DNA of 33,366 nucleotides from positions 1 to 33,366 of the forward strand of contig NZ_JABJXU010000014.1 of NCBI RefSeq assembly GCF_013155265.1. Direction: 5' to 3'. Source of the DNA: Enterococcus sp. MMGLQ5-1. GTDB taxonomy: Bacteria; Bacillota; Bacilli; Lactobacillales; Streptococcaceae. The notes under the pieces are model-generated. The model did no database searches. It was not told the DNA's origin and worked only from the letters and a program-made list of their open reading frames with translations. The translations under genes and the position numbers were made by a program. Each line of letters begins with the position of its first letter. The stretch's first letter is position 1. Below are positions 1 to 6,678 of the stretch, piece by piece.

Positions 1-876
1 ACCGTTTTAGCCGGTACGACCTACCCAATCTCAACAGAGCTGCCAGCTCGAGTGGGCTATGACTTTTCTGGCTGGCAGGCGGATGATGCGGCAAAAACCA
101 TTTATCAACCAGGCGCTAGCATTGTCAATGTGCAAGCACACATTACTCTGACTGCCCAATGGTCCAAGCCTCTAAAGGTCAGCTATGCCAAGGGCACAAG
201 TGATTTAGTGATTGGTCTGCCACCGCAAGCCACGGTGCGTGCCGGTTTTGATTATCAGATTCCAGCCACAGAAGCACCAGCTCGCATCGGCTATGTTTTC
301 ACTGGCTGGCAAGCAGATGATGCAGCGCAAACGATTTATCAAGCAGCTGATACGCTCGAAAAATTGAGCCGTGATACCGTTTTGACGGCGCAATGGCGCA
401 AGCAATATCTGATTCGCTATGCCAAGGGGACTGGTGATGCGGTTACAGGCTTACCCGCGATAAGCCTTGTGCCAGCCGGTGCAGATTATCAGGTTGCCAC
501 TGAAATCCCAACGCGTGCGGGCTACACCTTTATCGGCTGGCAAGCAGACGACGAAGGCGAGACGGTTTATCAAGGCTCGGCTGTGCTTGTGGCGATTCAA
601 CGCAATCACCTCTTAACTGCCCAATGGGCACTTGAAAAAGCTGAGACACCACCAACTCAGCCAACGGAGCCATCAGAGTCACAGGCCTCGGAAGCCTCAA
701 AATCGTCTGCGCCTAGTCAAACGAAGCAGCAGCAGGTACCTCATGATAAGCGCTGGCGTCATTTTAGCTTACCGCGGACAGGTGAAGCCTTGCTTAGCCC
801 AGCTATTGGCCTAGCTGTGATTATGCTTGTGACTATTATCTTGTACTATAAGCGCAAACAACGAAATAAGGACTAA
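1..876 (+). CDS. LPXTG-anchored surface protein with InlB-type B-repeats, C-terminal part
   Basis: The reading frame is open from the first base, so the N-terminus lies outside the window. Three repeat units of 77-78 residues are visible, each with a GY-F-GWQADD core and ending in TAQW (ends at nt 162, 396 and 627). This is the pattern of Listeria-Bacteroides (InlB B / Flg_new) repeats. A Ser/Pro/Gln-rich wall-spanning linker follows, then the sortase signal LPRTG, a hydrophobic segment and a basic tail (YKRKQRNKD). The protein should be exported, cleaved by sortase between T and G, and linked to peptidoglycan. Ligand and function (adhesion is typical) cannot be inferred. The coding DNA looks clearly more GC-rich than the rest of the window, which may reflect repeat-driven evolution or transfer. 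An intrinsic terminator follows directly. Confidence 0.9.
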   Translation, partial: TVLAGTTYPISTELPARVGYDFSGWQADDAAKTIYQPGASIVNVQAHITLTAQWSKPLKVSYAKGTSDLVIGLPPQATVRAGFDYQIPATEAPARIGYVFTGWQADDAAQTIYQAADTLEKLSRDTVLTAQWRKQYLIRYAKGTGDAVTGLPAISLVPAGADYQVATEIPTRAGYTFIGWQADDEGETVYQGSAVLVAIQRNHLLTAQWALEKAETPPTQPTEPSESQASEASKSSAPSQTKQQQVPHDKRWRHFSLPRTGEALLSPAIGLAVIMLVTIILYYKRKQRNKD

Positions 877-892
877 GCTATATTTGTGTTAA

Positions 893-923
893 GCCCCTCA
901 GAATCGCTGCTGAGGGGTTTTTT
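893..923 (+). terminator. Intrinsic terminator of the surface protein gene
   Basis: An 8-bp perfect stem (CCCCTCAG at 894-901 with CTGAGGGG at 910-917) is followed by six T. The T-run is directly continuous with the first unit of the 61-bp repeat array. Confidence 0.92.
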
Positions 924-924
924 G

Positions 925-1417
925 TGCGACTCTGGTATTGTTTCGCAGAAAGAATACCAAATTCACGTTGAAAGTGCTGTTTTTGTGCGAATCTGGTATT
1001 GTTTCTCGGAAAGAATACCAAATTCACGTTGAAAGTGCTGTTTTTGTGCGAATCTGGTATTGTTTCGCAGAAAGAATGCCGAATTCACGTTGAAAGTGCT
1101 GTTTTTGTGCGAATCCGGTATTGTTTTGCAGAAAGAATACCAAATTCACGTTGAAAGTGCTGTTTTTGTGCGAATCTGGTATTGTTTCGCAGAAAGAATG
1201 CCGAATTCACGTTGAAAGTGTTGTTTTTGTGCGAATCTGGTATTGTTTCTCGGAAAGAATACCAAATTCACGTTGAAAGTGCTGTTTTCCTGCGAATCTG
1301 GTATTGTTTCGCAGAAAGAATACCAAATTCACGTTGAAAGTGCTGTTTTTGTGCGAATCCGGTATTGTTTCGCAGAAAGAATGCCAAATTCACCTGTTAG
1401 GCGTTGTTTTTTTGCAA
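925..1417 (+). repeat. Tandem array of eight 61-bp hairpin repeats (array 1)
   Basis: The marker GGTATTG recurs at 934, 995, 1056, 1117, 1178, 1239, 1300 and 1361, exactly every 61 bp. Each unit holds an imperfect hairpin: left arm GGTATTGTTTC, a 3-base apex (GCA or TCG), right arm GAAAGAATACC, flanked by GAAT and ATTC that can extend the stem. A T-run of about five bases separates the units. Copies differ by a few substitutions and the last is the most diverged. There is no variable spacer, so it is not a CRISPR. The same family occurs at 12003-12345. It lies between two convergent genes and no protein-coding role is supported. Confidence 0.95.
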
Positions 1418-1510
1418 GCGGAAAGTCGTAGCTTTTGAAATTTTTGGCATTGATTATGCACCCGCTCATCTAGCTTTGTACTTACACTCAATTGATAAGT
1501 GAAAAGATGC

Positions 1511-1557
1511 AAAAAACGTTTTAGTTTCTACAATCAGTAAAAGCTAAAACGTTTTTT
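1511..1557 (-). terminator. Bidirectional terminator downstream of the aminotransferase gene
   Basis: A 14-bp perfect inverted repeat (AAAAAACGTTTTAG at 1511-1524, CTAAAACGTTTTTT at 1544-1557) carries A-runs and T-runs on both sides, so it can terminate transcription from either strand. It ends the minus-strand aminotransferase transcript. 1418-1510 shows no gene. Confidence 0.88.
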
Positions 1558-1567
1558 AAATTGTTCT

Positions 1568-2776
1568 TTATTTTTCCTTGATGACTTTTTTGAGTTTTTC
1601 GACTGCTAAATTGCAATCGTCTGTCGTTGCAATTAATGGGGGTGTGAGGCGAATCGTTGACTCATTAAGCATGGTCACTAGCATTTGATTATTGAATAAG
1701 GCAATTTTAACCTCATGTGCAATTGGTTGATTAAATTCAACTGCTATCAATAAGCCTAATCCACGTACCTCCTTAATCTTTGGTAAATTTCGTAGCTGTT
1801 TTTGCAGGTATTGTCCGACCTCAGCAGCGTTTTGAGCAAGGTTTAAATCAATTAGTTCGGAAATGGCAGCGTAGCTTGCTGCACAGCAGAGGGGACTGCC
1901 ACCATAGGTTGAACCATGCGCACCGCTGTCAAAAGCAGTTGCCACTTTGGCAGTGGCGCAAATGGCTCCGATTGGTACGCCACCGCCCATTCCTTTGGCC
2001 ATTGACACAATGTCTGGCTTGATATCATAATATTGGAATGCCATATTTTCACCAGCTCTGCCCCAGCCTGTTTGGACTTCATCTAAAAGCAGTAGGATAT
2101 TTTTTTCATCACAAAATTGACGAACGCCCTGCAAATAGCTTTTGTCTGCCACGTTAACCCCACCTTCACCTTGGATGGGCTCGAGCATAATGGCAATGGT
2201 GTCTTCGGTATAGCTGGTCTTGATTGCTTCAAGGTCATTAAAGGGGACATAAGCAAAGCCGGGTACTCCGGGTAAATAGCCCAGCTGATTTTTAGTATCA
2301 GGCTGTCCGGTTGCTGATAAGGAGCCGAAGGTGCGACCATGAAAGCTTTTTTTAGCCGTAATAATACGATATTTATTTGGTCCAAAATGCTCAACACCAT
2401 ATTTACGAGCAAGCTTTATCATTGCTTCGTTGGCTTCAGTACCTGAATTTTGAAAAAAGATTTTATCCATGCCGATTGTTTCGCAAATAAGCTTGGCCAA
2501 AATGGCTTGCGGTATAGTGTATGGATAGTTGAACGTATGTAAAATACAGTCTGCCTGATTTTTGATTGCTTCAACGACCTTTGGATTGCGATTACCAACA
2601 TTATTAACAGCAACGCCACCATAAAAATCAAGATAGCCTTTACCTTGCTCATCATAGAGATACATCCCTTCGGCTGTTTCGGCAATAAAATCAAAACGCT
2701 CATAGGTTTCAATCATATATTTTTTGGCAAATGCTTTGATTTCAGCCGCTGTGTAGTTTAAATCTGCTAATTTCAT
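1568..2776 (-). CDS. Class III PLP-dependent aminotransferase (ArgD/acetylornithine type)
   Basis: This 402-residue enzyme has the class III fold signatures: YLDFYGGVAVNNVGN near the N-terminus, the phosphate-binding FFQNSGTEANEAM, KKSFHGRTFG, the cofactor-contacting LLLDEVQTGWGR, and the Schiff-base lysine in SMAKGMGGGVPIGA. It resembles acetylornithine aminotransferases in length and motifs, but no arginine genes are nearby. The neighbours are an amino-acid binding lipoprotein, an iron alcohol dehydrogenase and a PucR-type regulator, which suggests catabolic deamination of an omega-amino compound (for example GABA, taurine, 5-aminovalerate or ornithine). That is inference. I placed the start at 2776, where GGAGCAAGGTG lies just upstream of ATG; an in-frame start at 2824 lacks a comparable site. 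It is probably the last gene of the minus-strand cluster. Confidence 0.88.
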   Translation of the reverse strand: MKLADLNYTAAEIKAFAKKYMIETYERFDFIAETAEGMYLYDEQGKGYLDFYGGVAVNNVGNRNPKVVEAIKNQADCILHTFNYPYTIPQAILAKLICETIGMDKIFFQNSGTEANEAMIKLARKYGVEHFGPNKYRIITAKKSFHGRTFGSLSATGQPDTKNQLGYLPGVPGFAYVPFNDLEAIKTSYTEDTIAIMLEPIQGEGGVNVADKSYLQGVRQFCDEKNILLLLDEVQTGWGRAGENMAFQYYDIKPDIVSMAKGMGGGVPIGAICATAKVATAFDSGAHGSTYGGSPLCCAASYAAISELIDLNLAQNAAEVGQYLQKQLRNLPKIKEVRGLGLLIAVEFNQPIAHEVKIALFNNQMLVTMLNESTIRLTPPLIATTDDCNLAVEKLKKVIKEK

Positions 2777-2805
2777 GATCACCTTGCTCCTTAATTTTAA
2801 ATATT

Positions 2806-2843
2806 GCCATAGCCTTGTCATCATCTGATTGAGAGGCTATGGC
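2806..2843 (-). other. Intercistronic hairpin between binding protein and aminotransferase
   Basis: A perfect 10-bp inverted repeat (GCCATAGCCT with AGGCTATGGC) with an 18-base loop lies between the two minus-strand genes. In the direction of transcription it is followed by AATATTT rather than a clean T-run. It is therefore more likely a partial terminator or an mRNA-stability/processing hairpin than a full stop. Confidence 0.6.
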
Positions 2844-2858
2844 ATTTATTTTGATCAA

Positions 2859-3722
2859 TTATTTAATATTTTCTGTTTTGCCATCCTCAACAGAAACAAA
2901 GTTTTCTTCCGTTAAGCCATATTTTTCAAGAATTGTGAGTAAGGTACCGTCTTCTTTCATTTCGTTTAGGTATTTATTGACTTCGTCTAATAATTCCTTA
3001 TTATCAAAGCTAATCGCAGAGGCAATCCGCCCTTTTTCTTTTGGTACATAGCTTTCCATGATTTCAACATTTAGGGAGTTATCTGTTTTCATAAGGTAAG
3101 ATGCAATTGGCAATTCGACAATAATCGCATCAACCTTACCAGTATTTACACCCAGCATAAGTTCAGTTGTTTTACCAAAGGTTACAACCTCCTTAACCTT
3201 ACCTTCTTCCTTCCAAGCTAAAGCGAAATCATAAAAGGCAGTTCCCTTTTGAGCGCCGATTGTCTTATCCTTTAAATCATCAAAGCTTGTTAAGCCTGAA
3301 CCCTTTTTGGTAATAATGGTATCACCGTATTCGTACCAAACATCTGAGAAATAGGCAATTTCTAGCCGTGCATCTCGAATATACATCCCATCAGCGACGA
3401 TATCAGCATTTCCCTTGTTGAGCTCTAATAGTAAGTTTTCAAAGGCGAATTGTTTCATCTCTAGGGTTTCAAAGCCAGCACGCTTGCCGATTTCTCGTAA
3501 AATATCAGCGTCAATTCCTGTTAATTCCTTTGTGCCTTCATCCATATAAGCAAAGGGTGCATCGTTTTGTGTTGCGACAGTAATCGTTTTTGTTTTTTTA
3601 ATCTCTTCTAGCGCGTTTCCTTTTTCTTGACTAGCTTCTTCACTTGATCCCCCGCAAGCTGCTAATAAAATACTTAAAAATGCAATCGATAAACCGAATA
3701 ATAATGTTTTTCCTTTTTTCAT
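2859..3722 (-). CDS. Amino-acid ABC transporter substrate-binding lipoprotein (SBP family 3)
   Basis: The 287-residue protein begins with a lipoprotein signal peptide: a basic MKKGK, a hydrophobic core, and lipobox LAAC with the lipidated cysteine at about residue 23. The mature part is a family 3 solute-binding protein: TVATQNDAPFAYMD, GIDADILREIGKRAG, and IRDARLEIAYFSDVW, which contains the arginine that usually binds the ligand carboxylate. The opening of the fold recalls ectoine/polar amino-acid binders, but ligand assignment is not possible. The start at 3722 is set by AAGGAG seven bases upstream; an in-frame start at 3812 would put a non-signal segment in front of the signal peptide. 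No permease or ATPase gene is next to it, so it must share a transporter encoded elsewhere or act as a sensor. Confidence 0.88.
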   Translation of the reverse strand: MKKGKTLLFGLSIAFLSILLAACGGSSEEASQEKGNALEEIKKTKTITVATQNDAPFAYMDEGTKELTGIDADILREIGKRAGFETLEMKQFAFENLLLELNKGNADIVADGMYIRDARLEIAYFSDVWYEYGDTIITKKGSGLTSFDDLKDKTIGAQKGTAFYDFALAWKEEGKVKEVVTFGKTTELMLGVNTGKVDAIIVELPIASYLMKTDNSLNVEIMESYVPKEKGRIASAISFDNKELLDEVNKYLNEMKEDGTLLTILEKYGLTEENFVSVEDGKTENIK

Positions 3723-3806
3723 AATTTTCTCCTTTTTTAAGCCACTGAAGCTAGAGTGGATGCTGAGCCAGCTTTTGTTGGCGATTGACGAGCTTGTTTT
3801 ATTTTT

Positions 3807-3819
3807 CGACAATTTGTCG
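3807..3819. repeat. 13-bp palindrome CGACAATTTGTCG
   Basis: A perfect 6-bp inverted repeat around one central base sits between the Fe-ADH and binding-protein genes. It could be a regulator site or a small hairpin; nothing else supports a specific role. The rest of 3723-3831 contains further short inverted repeats (for example CCACT and AGTGG). Confidence 0.4.
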
Positions 3820-3831
3820 GTGTAGCCATGT

Positions 3832-4929
3832 TTAGTTGATTTTGCTTTGTATTTGCCAAAGCTTCAAAATTTTTTCGGTCGTTAAATTGCCTAGTGTATT
3901 TTCGACACTTTTTTGATTGATTAAGGTTTCCTTGGTATATTGCTTCAAGACCTCAGCCTCAATCGCTGGTGGGTACCCTAATAAATCAGTTAAAGCGGTC
4001 TGAAGCTCACTTTGATTGAGACCGATTGCTGTCATTGCGCTTGCCAGCTTTTCTACATTAATTGATTCTAAATATTCAATATAGGTATTCATTAAAAAGC
4101 CATTAGCAGCACCGTGAGCGGTATGGTGATGATAGGTATAAGCATAGCCCATCGCATGAACAACAGTGACACCTGTTTGTGATAAAACGAAACCACCAAG
4201 CAAGGAGAGGTACATTAATTTTTCCCGAACCTCAGGCGTAAATTGCCGTTTGAGTAAGTAAGGTAAGACTTCGCCAAATCTTTTTAAACCTTCTAAAGCA
4301 ATAATATCTGTGATTGGATTGCTTTTAACTGAAAGATAGCCTTCAAATAGATGAGAGAAGGTATCGATTGCTGTTTCTATTGTTGTTTTTTCACCAACAG
4401 AATAAGTATATTTTGGATCGAGTAAGGCAAATTTGGGGTAAGTATAGCTATTTCCGAAGCTTAATTTCGTTCCTAAATCCTCACGGGTCATCACTGAATA
4501 ACAAGTTACCTCTGATCCGGTACCTGAAGTCGTAGGCACCGCGATGACTGGTAGCGCGGTATCGAAGCTGTTTTGAACCATGTTTTGTGCTGAAACGTCT
4601 GTTGCAAGTACGGCGATTGCCTTCGCAGCGTCTAAAGGTGAGCCGCCTCCTATTGCAATGATGAAGTCACAATTTTTAGCTTTTGCCACTTTGGCACCGG
4701 CTTGACAGGTTTTGATTGTTGGGTTATTTTCCACCTCATCAAAAAGCTGATATTTGATTGCTTCTCTTTCAAGACAATCGGTAATGTCCTTTAAGGCACC
4801 ACTGGCAATGGCGGAGTGCTTACCTGTTACAATTAAAGCTTTAAAACCAATAATCCACTGTGGGCTCGATTGCTGAATAATATCGTTTCCGAGCTGAACT
4901 GAGGTGGGTAGAGAAAAATTAACTTTCAT
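3832..4929 (-). CDS. Iron-dependent alcohol dehydrogenase (group III)
   Basis: This 365-residue oxidoreductase has the nucleotide-binding IIAIGGGSPLDAAKAIA, the family signature [15 protein letters not shown], and the metal site spread over AIDTFSHLFEGYLS and HAMGYAYTYHHHTAHGAANG. Members reduce aldehydes to alcohols, or the reverse, with NAD(P)H and Fe2+ (sometimes Zn2+). Next to an aminotransferase it would fit reduction of the semialdehyde left after transamination, as 4-hydroxybutyrate or sulfoacetaldehyde reductases do; this is inferred from context only. The start is ATG at 4929 with GGAG eight bases upstream; the GTG one codon earlier is less likely. It is the first gene of the minus-strand cluster, divergent from the PucR-type regulator. 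Confidence 0.88.
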   Translation of the reverse strand: MKVNFSLPTSVQLGNDIIQQSSPQWIIGFKALIVTGKHSAIASGALKDITDCLEREAIKYQLFDEVENNPTIKTCQAGAKVAKAKNCDFIIAIGGGSPLDAAKAIAVLATDVSAQNMVQNSFDTALPVIAVPTTSGTGSEVTCYSVMTREDLGTKLSFGNSYTYPKFALLDPKYTYSVGEKTTIETAIDTFSHLFEGYLSVKSNPITDIIALEGLKRFGEVLPYLLKRQFTPEVREKLMYLSLLGGFVLSQTGVTVVHAMGYAYTYHHHTAHGAANGFLMNTYIEYLESINVEKLASAMTAIGLNQSELQTALTDLLGYPPAIEAEVLKQYTKETLINQKSVENTLGNLTTEKILKLWQIQSKIN

Positions 4930-4967
4930 CACTAAAACTCCTTTTTATTCTTGAAATGATTGCAGGA

Positions 4968-4996
4968 TTTACAATGTTCTTGAAATATTATATAAT
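4968..4996 (+). promoter_or_regulatory. Promoter of the PucR-type regulator; overlapping divergent -10 elements
   Basis: A -35 TTTACA (4968-4973), a 17-bp spacer and -10 TATAAT (4991-4996) face the regulator. The palindrome ATTATATAAT (4987-4996) also offers a minus-strand -10 for the Fe-ADH gene. The matching minus-strand -35 position (5010-5015) is poor and lies inside the inverted repeat at 5005-5018, as expected for an activator-dependent promoter. Confidence 0.7.
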
Positions 4997-5004
4997 TTAA
5001 TTTA

Positions 5005-5018
5005 TCTGAAAATTCAGA
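5005..5018. promoter_or_regulatory. Candidate operator TCTGAAAATTCAGA
   Basis: A perfect 6-bp inverted repeat with a 2-bp spacer lies in the divergent region, just after the predicted start of the regulator transcript and over the -35 region of the Fe-ADH promoter. The position fits autorepression combined with activation of the divergent cluster. Assignment to the PucR-type protein is inference. Confidence 0.5.
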
Positions 5019-5047
5019 CAAAAAATTGCGAATGAGGTGAATCACTA

Positions 5048-6223
5048 ATGGCAATTGAATTAAGACCCGTTTTCTATGCAACCCGTGAACGCTATAAGAT
5101 GAGTCTCTTAGCAGGTGGAGAAACAATTGACAATATGTTTAATTGGGTTTATACCATTGAGCGCATTGAGTATCTCGATGACCTGTACGGTGACGAATTA
5201 TTAATTACGACCTGTGCTTTTGTCACAGACGAGGCAAGCCTGTTTCAATTTGTAAAGAAGATTATTGACTATCCTAGAGTTGAGTTTGCTGGCTTAATTA
5301 TTATGACTGGTGGTAATATTGACCATATTTCGCAAAAGGTGATTGATTTGTGTAATGATGCCAATCTTCCTCTATTTAGAATTCCTTGGGAAATTCATTT
5401 AGTTGATTTATTAAGAGATTATATTTCCAGATTATTTATGACTGAAAAGCTTTCCTTCTCATTAATGGGTGGTATAAAAAATGCGATTTTTGAGCCAAAT
5501 AATAAAGCTGCTTATGCTTCTCAATTGGAGCGAAATCGTTTTAGCTTAGATGCCCAATCCACAGTTATTTTATTGCGCAGTCAGCATGTTAATTTTTTGG
5601 AGCTTGATTTTAAGGATTATGAAATATTTCGCTCTCGTTTAGAAACGGCAGTTCATAAGCACCATCTGATTGCTTGTATTTTTGAATATCAGGACTATTT
5701 CTTTATAGTCTGCAATCAGGTGGTTCAGTCGGATTTTGAAGCCTTTATTGAAACTTTAATCGAGCTTGTAGCACATCGCTTTGAGGCTTGGCATTTGCAT
5801 GTTGGTATTAGTGACTATGTTGAATCAATTTATCAGCTTTCCTTGGCATATAAGCAAGCGATTAATGCCATTGATTCAACCTTTAAATCGGGTAATTCTG
5901 TAATTCACCGCTATGAAGCAACCAGCATTAATAAATTATTTCTAGCGATTGAGGATACGCAATTATTAAACGATATTCATGACGAAATTCTGGCACCATT
6001 AATTGAATATGATGAAGCGAACGATGCCAACCTAACAGAAACATTGCGCATTTACCTATCCAATAACTCGAGTTTAATTAAGACAAGTGAGATTATGTTT
6101 ACGCACCGCAATACAGTTCAATATCGCTTAAAGAAAATACGCGAAATTTTAAATGTTGATTTTAATTCGAGTGACCAAAAATTTAAGCTTTTACTCGCAT
6201 TTTACATTCAACAAGGCTTATAA
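5048..6223 (+). CDS. PucR/CdaR-type transcriptional regulator
   Basis: The 391-residue protein has an N-terminal PucR-type sensor domain (about residues 10-130, with FAGLIIMTGG and LCNDANLPLFRIPWE), a central variable region, and a C-terminal helix-turn-helix of the PucR/CdaR class: LRIYLSNNSSLIKTSEIM followed by THRNTVQYRLKKIREIL. Regulators of this class usually activate adjacent catabolic genes in response to a small metabolite. Here the divergent neighbours are the Fe-ADH, binding protein and aminotransferase, so it is probably their local regulator. The start is ATG at 5048 with GAGGTG upstream. A terminator shared with the converging hotdog/ligase genes follows. Confidence 0.85.
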   Translation: MAIELRPVFYATRERYKMSLLAGGETIDNMFNWVYTIERIEYLDDLYGDELLITTCAFVTDEASLFQFVKKIIDYPRVEFAGLIIMTGGNIDHISQKVIDLCNDANLPLFRIPWEIHLVDLLRDYISRLFMTEKLSFSLMGGIKNAIFEPNNKAAYASQLERNRFSLDAQSTVILLRSQHVNFLELDFKDYEIFRSRLETAVHKHHLIACIFEYQDYFFIVCNQVVQSDFEAFIETLIELVAHRFEAWHLHVGISDYVESIYQLSLAYKQAINAIDSTFKSGNSVIHRYEATSINKLFLAIEDTQLLNDIHDEILAPLIEYDEANDANLTETLRIYLSNNSSLIKTSEIMFTHRNTVQYRLKKIREILNVDFNSSDQKFKLLLAFYIQQGL

Positions 6224-6370
6224 ATCACCTTGAAAACTGTGTAATGTAAGTCTATCAATATTTTCAGAAAATGAATATGTTTCATGAAAATAAAATAATC
6301 TATGATTTTTTGGTCTGCAGGATAATACAAGCTAACATCATCATGTCAATATAAGAGCACAAATTAAAAC

Positions 6371-6407
6371 GCAAGTCTTCCGATATGGAAATACTTGCGC
6401 TTTTTTT
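6371..6407. terminator. Terminator between convergent genes
   Basis: GCAAGT (6371-6376) pairs with ACTTGC (6393-6398), with an inner TTCC/GGAA stem; a run of seven T follows on the plus strand. An A-run (AAAA at 6366-6369) precedes it, giving some terminator strength on the minus strand too. 6224-6370 contains no gene. Confidence 0.8.
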
Positions 6408-6678
6408 AATACTTGATTAATCCAAAAATACATTTTTTTTGCTTAACTCTAGCTGTTAGGAGATTGCCTTGGATTTCAACCTCAATTAATTGATTGGTAA
6501 AAATGGCTCTGCTAAATTGGACATCTATTGTCAAAACCTGTCTTGAAATTTCAGCCTCAATTTTAGCAAGGATTAAGGCGCCATAAACTAAACCGCTTTG
6601 ATGAATTGTGTTGAAATCCCCACTTAATTGTGCGTAGCAATCCAGCTCTTTTTGCGTGACTATAAAAGAAAATTTCAT
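6406..6678 (-). CDS. MaoC-like hotdog protein (short enoyl-CoA hydratase domain)
   Basis: The 90-residue protein contains YAQLSGDFNTIH at residues 15-26. This is the hydratase-2/MaoC active-site pattern with the catalytic Asp (D21), Asn (N23) and His (H26) kept. Its length is shorter than typical single MaoC domains (about 130-150), so it may need a partner hotdog domain. A likely candidate is the C-terminal extension of the upstream acyl-activating enzyme, because such hydratases work as double hotdogs. Its ATG overlaps the stop of the ligase gene in an ATGA junction, which implies translational coupling. The substrate is unknown. Confidence 0.7.
   Translation of the reverse strand: MKFSFIVTQKELDCYAQLSGDFNTIHQSGLVYGALILAKIEAEISRQVLTIDVQFSRAIFTNQLIEVEIQGNLLTARVKQKKCIFGLIKY

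Noticed and set aside
925-1417. CRISPR array
   Set aside because: The full 61-bp unit is conserved with no variable spacers, and no cas genes are present in the window.
1852-2712. Open frames overlapping the aminotransferase gene on both strands
   Set aside because: They lack ribosome binding sites and family motifs and lie inside a gene with clear class III aminotransferase signatures.
4932-5126. Minus-strand open frame across the Fe-ADH/regulator intergenic region
   Set aside because: It covers the divergent promoters and the start of the regulator gene and has no family similarity that I recognise.
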